From Eledone cirrhosa (taxonomy: Eukaryota; Mollusca; Cephalopoda; Octopoda; Eledonidae), in NCBI GenBank assembly GCA_964016885.1, contig OZ024740.1, positions 296,552,670 through 296,616,669 on the forward strand: a stretch of DNA of 64,000 nt, in the 5' to 3' direction. Numbering within the stretch: position 1 is the stretch's first letter; every line of letters begins with the position of its first letter. The translations under genes and the position numbers were made by a program. Shown piece by piece: positions 47,991 through 60,786 of this stretch. The notes beneath the pieces are model-generated. The model was not told the DNA's origin, did no database searches, and was given only the letters and a program-made list of their open reading frames with translations.

Positions 47991-50900
47991 GGGTACCCCG
48001 TTCTTTATTTGGGTGCCCCGTTTTTTTATGGGGGTCCGTTTTTTATGGGGGGGCCGTTTTTAATTTTTGTGCCCCGTTTTTTTTATGGGGGTCCGTATTT
48101 CATTTGGGTGCTCCGTTTTTTATTTGGGTGCCCCGTTTTTAATTTGGGTGTCCCGTTTTTTATTTGGGTGCCCCGTTTTTTTATTTGGGTGTCCCGTTTT
48201 TTTATGGGGGTCCGTTTTTTATTTGTGTGCCCCGTTTTTTATTTCGGTGCCCCGTTTCTTTATGGGTGTGTCCGTTTTTTATTTGGGTGCCCCGATTTTT
48301 ATGGGGGGGGCGTCTTTTATTTGAGTGCCCCGTTTTTTATTTGGGTGCCCCGTTTTTTATTTGGGTGTCCCGTTTTTTATGGGGGGTCCGTTTTTTATTT
48401 CGGTGCCCCGTTCCTTTATGGGTGGGTCCGTTTTTTATTTGGGTGGGTCCGTTTTTTATTTGGGTGCCCCGTTTCTTTATGGGGGGTCCGTTTTTTATTT
48501 GGGTGCCCCGTTTCTTTATGGGGGGTCCGTTTATCATTTGGGTGTCCCGTTTTTTTATGTGGGTCCGTATTTCATTTCGGTGCCCCGTTTTTTATTTGGG
48601 TGCCCCGTTTCTTTATGGGGGGTCCGTTTTTTATTTGGGTGCCCCGTTTCTTTATGGGGGTCCGTTTTTCATTTGGGTGCCTCGTTTTTTATTTGGGTGT
48701 CCCGTTATTTTATGGGGGTTCCATTTTTTATTTGGGTGCCCCGTTTTTTATTTGGGTGCCCCGTTTTTTATTTGGGTGGCCCATTTTTTTATTTGGGTGT
48801 CCCGTTTTTTTCTATGGTGGGGGTACATTTTTATTTGGGGGTCCCGTTCTTTTATGGGTGGCCCGTTTTTTGGGGGGGTACCCCGTTTTTTATTTGGGTG
48901 CGCCGTTTTTTATTTGGGGCGTCCGTTTTTTATTTGGGTGTCCCGTTTTTTTTATGGGGGGTTGTTTTTTATTTGGGTGCCCCGTTTCTTATTTGGGGTC
49001 CCCGTTTATTTATGGGGGCCGTTTTTTTTATTTGTGTGTCCCGTTTTTTATTTGGGTGCCCCGTTTCTTTATGGGGGGTCCGTATTTTATTTGGGTGCCC
49101 CGTTTTTTTATGGTGGTCCGTTTTTTATATGGGTGTCCCGTTTTTTATGGGGGGTCCGTTTTTATTTGGGTGCCCCGTTTTTTTATGGGGGGTCCGTTTT
49201 TCATTTGGGTGCCCCGTCTTTTATTTGTGTGCCCCGTTCTTTATTTGGGTGCCCCGTTTTTTTATGGGGGGTATCATATTTTATCTGGGTGCCACGTTTT
49301 TTATTTGGGTGACCCGTTTTTTATTTGGGTGCCCCGTTTTTTTATGGGTGGATCCGATTTTATTTGGGTGCCCCATTTTTTATTTGGGTGTCCCGTTTTT
49401 TTATGGAACGGTCCGTTTTTTTATTTGGGTGACCCGTTTTTTATATGGGTGCCCCGCTTTTTTTATTGGGGGGGGGGGTTTAATTGGGTGCCCCGTTTTT
49501 TTATGGTAGGTTTTTTTTTAATTGGGTGCCCCGATTTTTATGGGGGGTCCGTTTTTTATTTGGGTGCCCCGTTTTTTATTTGGGCGCCCCGTTTTTTTAT
49601 GGGGGGCCGTTTTTTATTTGGGTGCCCCGTTTTTTTATGGGGTGTCCGTTTTTTATTTGGGTGCCTCGTTGATTTATGTGGGGTCGGTTTTTTTTTTGGG
49701 TGTCCCTTTTTTATTTGGGTGCCCCGTTTTTTTATAGGGGGGTCCGTTTTTTATTTGGATATCCCGTTTTTTGATGGGGGGCGTCCGTTTATTATTTGGG
49801 TACCCCGTTTTTTATTTGGGTGCCCCGTTTTTTTATGGGGGTCCGTTTTTTTATGGGGGCTCCGTTTTTTATTTGTGTGCCCCGTTTTTTTATGTGGGTC
49901 CGTATTTCATTTCGGTGCCCCGTTTTTTATTTGGGTGCCCCGTTTCTTTATGGGGTGTCCGTTTTTTATTTGGGTGCCCCGTTTCTTTATTTGGGTGTCC
50001 CGTTTTTTATGGGGGGTCCGTTTTTTATTCGGGTGTCCCGTTTTTTTACGGATGGCTCCGTTTTTTATTTGGGTGACCCATTTTATATTTGGGTGTCCCG
50101 TTTATTTATGGGCGGGGTTCGTTTTTTATTTGGGTGCCCCTTTTTAATGGGGGGTCCGTTTTTTATTTGGGTGCCCCTTTTTTATGGGTGGGTCCGTTTT
50201 TTATTTGGGTGACTCGTTTTTTTATGGGGGTCCTTATTTTATTTGGGTGACTCGTTTTTTATTTGGGTGCCCCGTTTTTTGATTGGGTGCCCGGTTATTT
50301 TTATGGGGGGTCCGTTTTTTATTTGGGTGCCCCGTTTTTTATTTGGGTGCCCCGTTTTTTATTTGGGTGCCCCGTTTTTTTATGGGGGGGTCCGTTTTTT
50401 ATTTGGGTGCCCTGTTTTTTTATGGTGGGCGTCCGTTATTTATTTGGGTACCCCGTTTTTTATTTGGGTGCCCCGTCTTTTTATGGGGGTCCGTTTTTTT
50501 ATGGGGGCTCCGTTTTTTATTTGTGTGCCCCGTTTTTTTATGTGGGTCCGTATTTCATTTCGGTGCCCCGTTTTTTATTTGGGTGCCCCGTTTCTTTATG
50601 GGGTGTCCGTTTTTTATTTGGGTGCCCCGTTTCTTTATGGGGGGTCCGTTTTTCATTTGGGTGCCCCGTTTTTTATTTGGGTGTCCCGTTTTTTATGGGG
50701 GGTCCGTTTTTTATTTGGGTGTCCCGTTTTTTTATGGGTGGCTCCGTTTTTTATTTGGGTGCCACATTTTTTATTTGGGTGTCCCGTTTATTTATGGGCG
50801 GGGTTCGTTTTTTATTTGGGTGCCCCTTTTTAATGGGGGGACCGTTTTTTATTTGGGTACCCCGTTTTTTTATGGGTGGGTCCGTCTTTTATTTGGGTGC

Positions 50901-52600
50901 CCCGTTTCCTTATGGGGGGTCCGTTTTTTATTTGGGTGCCCCGTTTCTTTATGGGGGGTCCGTTTATCATTTGGGTGCCCCGTTTTTTTATGTGGGTCCG
51001 TATTTCATTTCGGTGCCCCGTTTTTTATTTGGGTGCCCCGTTTCTTTATGGGTGTCCGTTTTTCATTTGGGTGCCTCGTTTTTTATTTGGGTGTCCCGTT
51101 ATTTTATGGGGGTTCCATTTTTTATTTGGGTGCCCCGTTTTTTATTTGGGTGTCCCATTTTTATTATTTGGGTGTCCCGTTTTTTTCTATGGTGGGGGTA
51201 CATTCTTACTTGGGGGTCCCGTTCTTTTATGGGTGGCCCGTTTTTTGGGGGGTACCCCGTTTTTTATTTGGGTGTCCCGTTTTTTATGGGGGCGTCCGTT
51301 TTTTATTTGGGTGTCCCGTTTTTTTTATGGGGGGTTGTTTTTTATTTGTGTGTCCCGTTTTTTATTTGGGTGCCCCGTTTCTTTATGGGGGGTCCGTATT
51401 TTATTTGGGTGCCCCGTTTTTTTATGGGGGTCCGTTTTTTATTTGGGTTTCCCGTTTTTTATGGGGTGTCCGTTTTTATTTGGGTGCCCCGTTTTTTTAT
51501 GGGGGGTCCGTTTTTCATTTGGGTGCCCCGTCTTTTATTTGTGTGCCCCGTTCTTTATTTGGGTGCCCCGTTTTTTGATGGGGGGTATCATATTTTATTT
51601 GGGTGCCCCGTTTTTTATTTGGGTGCCCCGTTTTTTTATGGGGGGTCCGTTTTGTATTTGGGTGACCCGTCTTTTATTTGGGTGCCTCGTTTTTTTATGG
51701 GTGGATCCGGTTTTATTTGGGTGCCCCATTTTTTATTTGAGTGTCCCGTTTTTTTATGGAACGGTCCGTTTTTTTATTTGGGTGACCCGTTTTTTATTGG
51801 GGGGGAGTTTTTTAATTGGGTGCCCCGTTTTTTTATGGTGGTTTTTTTTTAAATTGGGTGCCCCGATTTTTATGGGGGGGTCCGTTTTTATTTGGGTGTC
51901 CCGTTTTTTTAATAGGGGGGGTCCGTTTTTTATTTGGATATCCCGTTTTTTTATGGGGGCGTCCGTTTATTATTTGGGTACCCCGTTTTTTATTTGGGTG
52001 CCCCGTTTTTTTATGGGGGTCCGTTTTTTTATGGGGGCTCCGTTTTCTATTTGTGTGCCCCGTTTTTTTATGTGGGTCCGTATTTCATTTCGGTGCCCCG
52101 TTTTTTATTTGGGTGCCCCGTTTCTTTATGGGGTGTCCGTTTTTTATTTGGGTGCCCCGTTTTTTATGGGGGGTCCGTTTTTTATTTGGGTGTCCCGTTT
52201 TTTTATGGATGGCTCCGTTTTTTATTTGGGTGCCCCATTTTTTATTTGGGTGTCCCGTTTATTTATGGGCGGGGTTCGTTTTTTATTTGGGTGCCCCTTT
52301 TTAATGGGGGTCCGTTTTTTATTTGGGTGCCCCGTTTTTTTATGGGTGGGTCCGTTTTTTATTTGGGTGACTCGTTTTTTTATGGGGGTCCTTATTTTAT
52401 TTGGGTGTCCCGTTTTTTATGGGTGGCTCCGTTTTTTATTTGGGTGTCCCGTTTATTTATGGGCGGGGTCCGTTTTTTATTTGGGTGCCCCTTTTTAATG
52501 GAGGGTCCGTTTTTTATTTGGGTGCCCCGTTTTTTTATGGGTGGGTCCGTTTTTTATTTGGGTGACCCGTTTTTTTATGGGGGGTCCTTATTTTATTTGG
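47991..52600 (+). repeat. Array B domain with TATGTGGGTCCG and GATATC marker units
   Basis: TATGTGGGTCCG units occur at 48556, 49891, 50539, 50989 and 52069, always followed by TATTTCATTTCGG. TCTATGGTGGGGGTACA occurs at 48811 and 51186. TATGGAACGGTCCG occurs at 49402 and 51755, and GGATATCC units carry GATATC at 49758 and 51937. These define a higher-order spacing of about 2.2-2.4 kb with internal additions between 50.2 and 50.9 kb. Confidence 0.83.
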
Positions 52601-55600
52601 GTGACTCGTTTTTTATTTGGGTGCCCCGTTTTTTGATTGGGTGCCCGGGTTTTTAATGGGGGGTCCGTTTTTTATTTGGGTGCCCCGTTTTTTTATGGGG
52701 GTCCGTTTTTTATTCGGGTGCCCTGTTTTTTTATGGGGGGGCGTCCGTTTTTTATTTGGGTACCCCGTTTTTTATTTGGGTGCCCCTATCATTTATGGGG
52801 GGACCGTTTTTTTATGTGGTCCGTTTTTTATTTGTGTGCCCTGTATTTTATTTGGGTGCCCCGTTTTTTTATGGTGGGTCCTTTTTTTATTTGGGTGCCC
52901 CGATTTTTATGGGGGTGTCCTGTTTTTTTATGGGGGGCCGTCTTTTATTTGGGTGTCCGTTTTTTATTTGAATGCCCCGTTTTTTATTTGGGTGCACCGT
53001 TTTTTATTTGGGTGTCCCGTTTTTCTATTTGGTGTCCCGTTTTTTATGGGGGGTCCGTTTTTCAATTGGGTTCCCCGTTTTTTATTTGGGTGTCTCGTTA
53101 TTTTATGGGGTTCCATTTCTTTTATTTGGGTGTCCCGTTTTTTATTTGGGTGTCCCGTTTTCTTATTTGGGTGTCCCGTTTTTTTTATGGTGGGGGTCCA
53201 TTTTTTACTTGGGTGCCCCGTTCTTTTATGGGGGCCCGTTTTTTATTTGGGTAACCCGTTTTTTATTTGGGTGCCCCGTTTTTTATGGGGGCGTCCGTTT
53301 CTTATTTGGGTGCCCCGTTTTTTTATGGGGGGGTTGTTTTTTATTTGGGTGCCCCGTTTCTTATTTGGGGGCCCCGTTTCTTATTTGGGGGCCCCGTTTT
53401 TTATGGGGGGTCCGTTTTTTATTAGGGTTACCCGTTTTTTATTTGGGTGCCCCGTTTTTTATGGGGGGTCCGTTTTTTATTTGGGTGTCCCGTTTTTTTA
53501 TGGGGGGTCCGTTTTTTATTTGTGTGTCCCGTTTTTTATTTGGGTGCCCCGTTTCTTTATGGGTGGGTCCGTTTTTTATTTGGGTGCCCCGTTTTTTTAT
53601 GGTGGATCCTTTTTTTATTTGGGTGCCCCGATTTTTATGGGGGGTCCGTTTTTTATTTGGGTGCCCCGTTTATTATTTGGGCGCCCCGTTTTTTTATGGG
53701 GGCCTTCTTTTATTTGGGTGCCCGTTTTGTTATGGGGGGTCCGTTTTTTATTTGTGTGCCCCGTTTTTTAATGGGGGGTCCGTTTTTTATTTGGGTGCCC
53801 CGTTTTTTATTTGGGTGTCCCGTTTTTTTATGGGTGTCCGTTTGTTATTTGTGTGCCCCGTTTTTTATTTGGGTGCCCCGTTTCTTATTTGTGTTCCCCG
53901 TTTTTTAATGGGGGGGTCCGTTTTTTGTTTGGGTGGCCCGTTTTTTAATGGGCGGGTCCGTTTTTTATTTGGGAGCCCCGTTTTTTATGGGGGGGGGGTC
54001 CGTTGGGTGCCCCGTTTTTATATGGGGGGCGTCCGTTTTTTATGGGGTGTCCGTTTTTTTACGGGGGTCCGTTTTTTATTTGTGTGCCCCTTTTTTTATT
54101 TCGGTGCCGCGTTTCTTTATGGGTGGCTCCGTTTTTTATTTGTGTGCCCCGTTTTTTTATGGTGGGTCCTTTTTTATTTGGGTGCCCCGATGTTTATGGG
54201 GGTGTACGTTTTTCATTTGGGTGCCTCGTTTTTTATTTGGGCGCCCCGTGTTTTTATGGGGGGCCGTCTTTTATTTGGTTGCCGGTTTTTTATGGGGGTC
54301 CGTTTTCTATTTGGGTGCCCCATTTTTTAATGGGGGGTCCGTTTTTATTTGGGTGGCCCGTATTTTTATGGGGGTGTCCGTTTTTTATTTGGGTGCCCCG
54401 TTTTTTATGGGGGATCCGTTTTTTATTTGGGTGCCTCGTTTTTTATTTGGGTGTCCCGTTTTTTTTATGGGGGTCCGTTTTTTATTTGAGTGCCCCGTTT
54501 TTTATTTGGGTGCCCCGTTTTTTATTTGGGTGCCCCGTTTATTTATTTGGGTGTCCCGTTTTTTATTTGGGTGTCCCATTTTTTTATGGGGGTCCGTTTT
54601 TCATTTGGGTGTCCCGTTTTTTTATGGGGGGCCGTTTTTTATGGGGGTGCGTTTTTTATTTGGGTGCCCCGTTTTTTATTTGGGTGCCCCGTTTTTTATT
54701 TGAGTGCCCAGTTTTTTTATTGGGGGGCGTCCGTTTTTTTGGGTACCACGTTTTTTATTTGGGTGCCCTGTTTTTTATGGGGGGTCCGTTTTTTATTTGG
54801 GTGTGCCGTTTTTTTATGGTGGGTCCTTTTTTTATTTGGGTGCCCCATTTTCTTATGGGGGTCCGTTTTTTATCTGGGTGCCCCGTTCTTTAATGGGTGG
54901 GTCCGTATTTTATTTGGGTGCCCCGTTTTTTTATTTGGGGGTCCGTTTTTCATTTGGGTGCCCCGTTTTTTTATGTGGGGTCCGTTTTTTATTTGGGTGA
55001 CCCGTTTTTTATTTCGGTGCCCCGTTTTTTTATGCGGGGGGGGGGGGGACGTTTTTTATTTGGGTGCCCCGTTTTTTTATGGGGGGGTCCGTTTTTTATT
55101 TGGATGCCCCATTTTTATTTGGGTGCCCCGTTTTTTTTATAGGGGCGTCCGTTTTTTATTTGGGTACCCCGTTTTTTACTTGGGTGCCCCGTTTTTTTAC
55201 GGGGGGTCCGTTTTTTATGGGGGGTCCGTTTTTTATTCGGGTGCCCCGCTTTTTTTTTATTGGGGGGGAGTTTTTTAATTGGGTGCCCCGTTTTTTTATG
55301 GCGGTCCGTCTTTTATTTGGGTACCCCGTTCTTTATTTGGGTGCCCCGTTTTTTTTTATGGGGGGTTTCATTTTTTATTTGGGCGCCCCGTTTTTTACTT
55401 GGGTGCCCCGTTTCTTTATTTGGGTGTCCCGTTTTTTTATGGGTGTGTCCGTCTTTCATTTGGGTGCCCCGTTTCTTATTTGGGTGTCCCGTTTCTTTAT
55501 GGGTGGGTCCGTTTTTTATTTGGGTGCCCCGTTTTTTATGGTGGGTTTTTTTTTTAATTGGGTGCCCTGATTTTTATGGGGCGGTCCGTTTTTTATTTGG

Positions 55601-57085
55601 GTGCCCCGTTTTTTATTTGGGCGCCCCGTTTTTTTATGGGGGGCCGTCTTTTATTTGAGTGCCCGTTTTTTTTATGGTGTCCGTTTTTTATTTGGGTGCC
55701 CCGTTGATTTATGAGGGGTCCGTTTTTTATTTGGGTGCCCCTTTTTTATTTGGGTGCCCCGTTTTTTTTATAGGGGGGTCCGTTTTTTATTTGGATATCC
55801 GGTTTTTTTATGGGGGGCGTCCGTTTATTATTTGGGTACCCCGTTTTTTATTTGGGTGCCCCGTTTCTTTATGGGGGGTCCGTTTTTTATTTGGGTGCCC
55901 CGTTTCTTTAAGGGGGGTCCGTTTTTCATTTGGGTGCCCCGTTTTTTATTTGGGTGTCCCGTTTTTTATGGGGGGTCCGTTTTTTATTTGGGTGTCCCGT
56001 TTAATACGGGGAGGTCCGTTTTTTATTTGGGTGCCCCGTTTTTTTATGGGTGGCTCCGTTTTTTATTTGGGTGCCCCATTTTTTATTTGGGTGTCCCGTT
56101 TATTTATGGGCGGGGTCTGTTTTCTTATTTGGGTGCCCCTTTTTTTATGGGGGGTCCGTTTTTTATTTGGGTGCCCCGTTTCTTTATGGGCGGGTCCGTT
56201 TTTTATTTGGGTGACCCGTTTTTTTATGGGGGTCCTTATTTTATTTGGGTGACTCGTTTTTTATTTGTGTGCCCCGTTTTTTATTTGGGTGCCTCGTTTT
56301 TTTATGGGTGGATCCGGTTTTATTTGGGTGCCCCATTTTTTATTTGGGTGTCCCGTTTTTTTATGGAACGGTCCGTTTTTTTATTTGGGTGACCCGTTTT
56401 TTATTGGGGGGGGGGTTTAATTGGGTGCCCCGTTTTTTATGGTGGGTTTTTTTTAAATTGGGTGCCCCGATTTTTATGGGGGGGTCCGTTTTTATTTGGG
56501 TGTCCCGTTTTTTTAATAGGGGGGTCCGTTTTTTATTTGGATATCCCGTTTTTTTATGGGGGGCGTCCGTTTATTATTTGGGTACCCCGTTTTTTATTTG
56601 GGTGCCCCGTTTTTTTATGGGGGTCCGTTTTTTTATGGGGGCTCCGTTTTTTATTTGTGTGCCCCGTTTTTTTATGTGGGTCCGTATTTCATTTCGGTGC
56701 CCCGTTTTTTATTTTGGTGCCCCGTTTCTTTATGGGGTGTCCGTTTTTTATTTGGGTGCCCCGTTTCTTTATGGGGGTGTCCGTTTTTCATTTGGGTGTC
56801 CCGTTTTTTATTTGGGTGTCCCGTTTTTTATGGGGGGGCCGTTTTTTATTTGGGTGTCCCGTTTTTTATGGGTGGCTCCGTTTTTTATTTGGGTGTCCCG
56901 TTTATTTATGGGCGGGGTCCGTTTCTTATTTGGGTGCCCCTTTTTAATGGAGGGTCCGTTTTTTATTTGGGTGCCCCGTTTTTTTATGGGTGGGTCCGTT
57001 TTTTATTTGGGTGACCCGTTTTTTTATGGGGGGTCCTTATTTTATTTGGGTGACTCGTTTTTTATTTCGGTGGCCCGTTTTTTGA
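52601..57085 (+). repeat. ~4.5-kb higher-order repeat, copy 1
   Basis: CCCCTATCATTTATGGGG occurs at 52783 and again 4,447 bp later. The offset rises to 4,486 bp (one 39-bp dimer gained), then 4,459 bp at ATTAGGGTTACCCG (53431/57890) and 4,526 bp at the T-less unit (54001/58527). Its right portion (55.2-57.0 kb) contains units of the GATATC domain (GATATC at 55794 and 56540, TATGGAACGG at 56362). Confidence 0.82.
54001..54014 (+). repeat. T-less truncated monomer (first of five)
   Basis: CCGTTGGGTGCC: the six-T tract and ATTT are missing, so GGTCCG runs straight into TTGGGTGCCCC. It was seen only at 54001, 58527, 59944, 61243 and 63104, each time once per higher-order copy. Confidence 0.9.
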
Positions 57086-59245
57086 TTGGGTGCCCGGTTT
57101 TTTAATGGGGGGTCCGTTTTTATTTGGGTGCCCCGTTTTTTTATGGGGGGTCCGTTTTTTATTTGGGTGCCCTGTTTTTTATGGGGGGCGTCCGTTTTTT
57201 ATTTGGGTACCCCGTTTTTTATTTGGGTGCCCCTATCATTTATGGGGGGACCGTTTTTTTATGTGGTCCGTTTTTTATTTGTGTGCCCTGTTTTTTATTT
57301 GGGTGCCCCGTTTTTTTATGGTGGGTCCTTTTTTTATTTGGGTGCCCCGATTTTTATGGGGGTTTCCTTTTTTTATTTGGGTGCCCCGTTTTTTATTTGG
57401 GCGCCCTGTTTTTTTATGGGGAGCCGTCTTTTATTTGGGTGCCCGTTTTTTATTTGAATGCCCCGTTTTTTATTTGGGTGCACCGTTTTTTATTTGGGTG
57501 TCCCGTTTTTCTATTTGGTGTCCCGTTTTTTATGGGGGGTCCGTTTTTCAATTGGGTTCCCCGTTTTTTATTTGGGTGTCTCGTTATTTTATGGGGGTTC
57601 CATTTCTTTTATTTGGGTGTCCCGGTTTTTATTTGGGTGTCCCGTTTTTTTATTTGGGTGTCCCGTTTTTTTTATGGTGGGGGGTCCATTTTTTACTTGG
57701 GAGCCCCGTTCTTTTATGGGGGGCCCGTTTTTTATTTGGGTACCCCGTTTTTTATTTGGGTGCCCCGTTTTTTATGGGGGCGTCCGTTTCTTATTTGGGT
57801 GCCCCGTTTTTTTATGGGGGGGTTGTTTTTTATTTGGGTGCCCCGTTTCTTATTTGGGGGCCCCGTTTTTTATGGGGGGTCCGTTTTTTATTAGGGTTAC
57901 CCGTTTTTTATTTGGGTGCCCCGTTTTTTTATGGGGCGTCCGTTTTTTATTTGGGTGTCCCGTTTTTTTTATGGGGGGTCCGTTTTTTATGGGAGGTCCG
58001 TTTTTTATTTGTGTGCCCCGTATTTTATTTGGGTGCCCCGTTTCTTTATGGGTGGGTCCGTTTTTTATTTGGGTGCCCCGTTTTTTTATGGTGGATCCTT
58101 TTTTTATTTGGGTGCCCCGATTTTTATGGGGGGTCCGTTTTTTATTTGGGTGCCCCGTTTATTATTTGGGCGCCCCGTTTTTTTATGGGGGCCTTCTTTT
58201 ATTTGGGTGCCCGTTTTTTTATGGGGGGTCCGTTTTTTATTTGTGTGCCCCGTTTTTTAATGGGGGGTCCGTTTTTTATTTGGGTGCCCCGTTTTTTATT
58301 TGGGTGTCCCGTTTTTTTATGGGTGTCCGTTTTTTATTTGTGTGCCCCGTTTTTTTATGGGGGGTCCGTTTTTTATTTGAGTGCCCCGTTTTTTATTTGG
58401 GTGCCCCGTTCCTTATTTGTGTTCCTCGTTTTTTAATGGGGGGGGTCCGTTTTTTGTTTGGGTGGCCCGTTTTTTAATGGGCGGGTCCGTTTTTTATTTG
58501 GGAGCCCCGTTTTTTATGGGGGGGTCCGTTGGGTGCCCCATTTTTATATGGGGGCGTCCGTTTTTTATGGGGTGTCCGTTTTTTTACGGGGGTCCGTTTT
58601 TTATTTGTGTGCCCCTTTTTTTATTTCGGTGCCGCGTTTCTTTATGGGTGGCTCCGTTTTTTATTTGTGTGCCCCGTTTTTTTATGGTGGGTCCTTTTTT
58701 ATTTGGGTGCCCCGATGTTTATGGGGGTGTCCGTTTTTCATTTGGGTGCCTCGTTTTTTATTTGGGCGCCCCGTGTTTTTATGGGGGGCCGTCTTTTATT
58801 TGGTTGCCCGTTTTTTTATGGGGGGTCCGTTTTCTATTTGGGTGCCCCATTTTTTAATGGGGGGTCCGTTTTTATTTGGGTGGCCCGTATTTTTATGGGG
58901 GTGTCCGTTTTTTATTTGGGTGCCCCGTTTTTTATGGGGGATCCGTTTTTTATTTGGGTGCCTCGTTTTTTATTTGGGTGTCCCGTTTTTTTTATGGGGG
59001 TCCGTTTTTTATTTGAGTGCCCCGTTTTTTATTTGGGTGCCGCGTTTTTTATTTGGGTGCCCCGTTTATTTATTTGGGTGTCCCGTTTTTTATTTGGGTG
59101 TCCCATTTTTTTATGGGGGTCCGTTTTTCATTTGGGTGTCCCGTTTTTTTATGGGGGGCCGTTTTTTATGGGGGTGCGTTTTTTATTTGGGTGCCCCGTT
59201 TTTTATTTGGGTGCCCCGTTTTTTATTTGAGTGCCCCGTTTTTTA
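57086..59245 (+). repeat. ~4.5-kb higher-order repeat, copy 2 (left half only)
   Basis: It matches 52637-54720 in marker order but lacks the GATATC-type right half, and passes directly into shorter 1.3-1.9-kb repeats. GGTGGATCC lies at 58090 and the T-less unit at 58527. Confidence 0.82.
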
Positions 59246-59347
59246 TTTGGGTGCCCCGTTTTTTATTTGGGTGCCCCGTTTTTTTTTGGGGTGCCCCGTT
59301 TCTTTATGGGTGGGTCCGTTTTTTATTTGGGTGCCCCGTTTTTTTAT

Positions 59348-60786
59348 GGTGGATCCTTTTTTTTATTTGGGTGCCCCGATTTTTATGGGGGGTCCGTTTT
59401 TTATTTGGGTGCCTTGTTTATTATTTGGGCGCCCCGTTTTTTTATGGGGGCCTTCTTTTATTTGGGTGCCCGTTTTTTTATGGGGGGTCCGTTTTTTATT
59501 TGTGTGCCCCGTTTTTTAATGGGGGGTCCGTTTTTTATTTGGGTGCCCCGTTTTTTATTTGGGTGTCCCGTTTTTTTATGGGTGTCCGTTTTTTATTTGT
59601 GTGCCCCGTTTTTTATTTGTGTGCCCCGTTTTTTTATGGGGGTCCGTTTTTTATTTGAGTGCCCCGTTTCTTATTTGTGTTCCCCGTTTTTTAATGGGGG
59701 GGGTCCGTTTTTTGTTTGGGTGGCCCGTTTTTTAATGGGCGGGTCCGTTTTTTATTTGGGAGCCCCGTTTTTTATTTGTGTGCCCCGTTTTTTTATGGGG
59801 GGTCCGTTTTTTATTTGGGTGCCCCGTTTCTTATTTGTGTTCCCCGTTTTTTAATGGGGGGGTCCGTTTTTTGTTTGGGTGGCCCGTTTTTTAATGGGCG
59901 GGTCCGTTTTTTATTTGGGAGCCCCGTTTTTTATGGGGGGGTCCGTTGGGTGCCCCGTTTTTATATGGGGGGCGTCCGTTTTTTACGGGGTGTCCGTTTT
60001 TTTACGGGGGTCCGTTTTTTATTTGTGTGCCCCTTTTTTTATTTCGGTGCCGCGTTTCTTTATGGGTGGCTCCGTTTTTTATTTGTGTGCCCCGTTTTTT
60101 TATGGTGGGTCCTTTTTTATTTGGGTGCCCCGATGTTTATGGGGGTGTCCGTTTTTCATTTGGGTGCCTCGTTTTTTATTTGGGCGCCCCGTGTTTTTAT
60201 GGGGGGCCGTCTTTTATTTGGTTGCCCGTTTTTTTATGGGGGGTCCGTTTTCTATTTGGGTGCCCCATTTTTTAATGGGGGGTCCGTTTTTATTTGGGTG
60301 GCCCGTATTTTTATGGGGGTGTCCGTTTTTTATTTGGGTGCCCCGTTTTTTATGGGGGATCCGTTTTTTATTTGGGTGCCTCGTTTTTTATTTGGGTGTC
60401 CCGTTTTTTTTATGGGGGTCCGTTTTTTATTTGAGTGCCCCGTTTATTTATTTGGGTGCCCGGTTTTTTATTTGGGTGCCCCGTTTTTTATTTGGGTGCC
60501 CCGTTTATTTATTTGGGTGCCCGGTTTTTTATTTGGGTGTCCCATTTTTTTATGGGGGTCCGTTTTTCATTTGGGTGTCCCGTTTTTTTATGGGGGGCCG
60601 TTTTTTATGGGGGTGCGTTTTTCATTTGGGTGCCCCGTTTTTTATTTGGGTGCTCCGTTTTTTATTTGAGTGCCCCGTTTTTTATTTGGGTGCCCCGTTT
60701 TTTATTTGGGTGCCCCGTTTTTTATTTGGGTGCCCCGTTTCTTTATGGGTGGGTCCGTTTTTTATTTGGGTGCCCCGTTTTTTTAT
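59348..60786 (+). repeat. Terminal higher-order series, 1,439-bp copy
   Basis: Measured from one GGTGGATCC unit to the next (59348 to 60787). It contains a local duplication of the TTTAATGGGGGG, TTTGTTTGGGTGGCCCG, GGGCGGGTCCG run near 59.69-59.93 kb, and the T-less unit at 59944. Confidence 0.87.
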
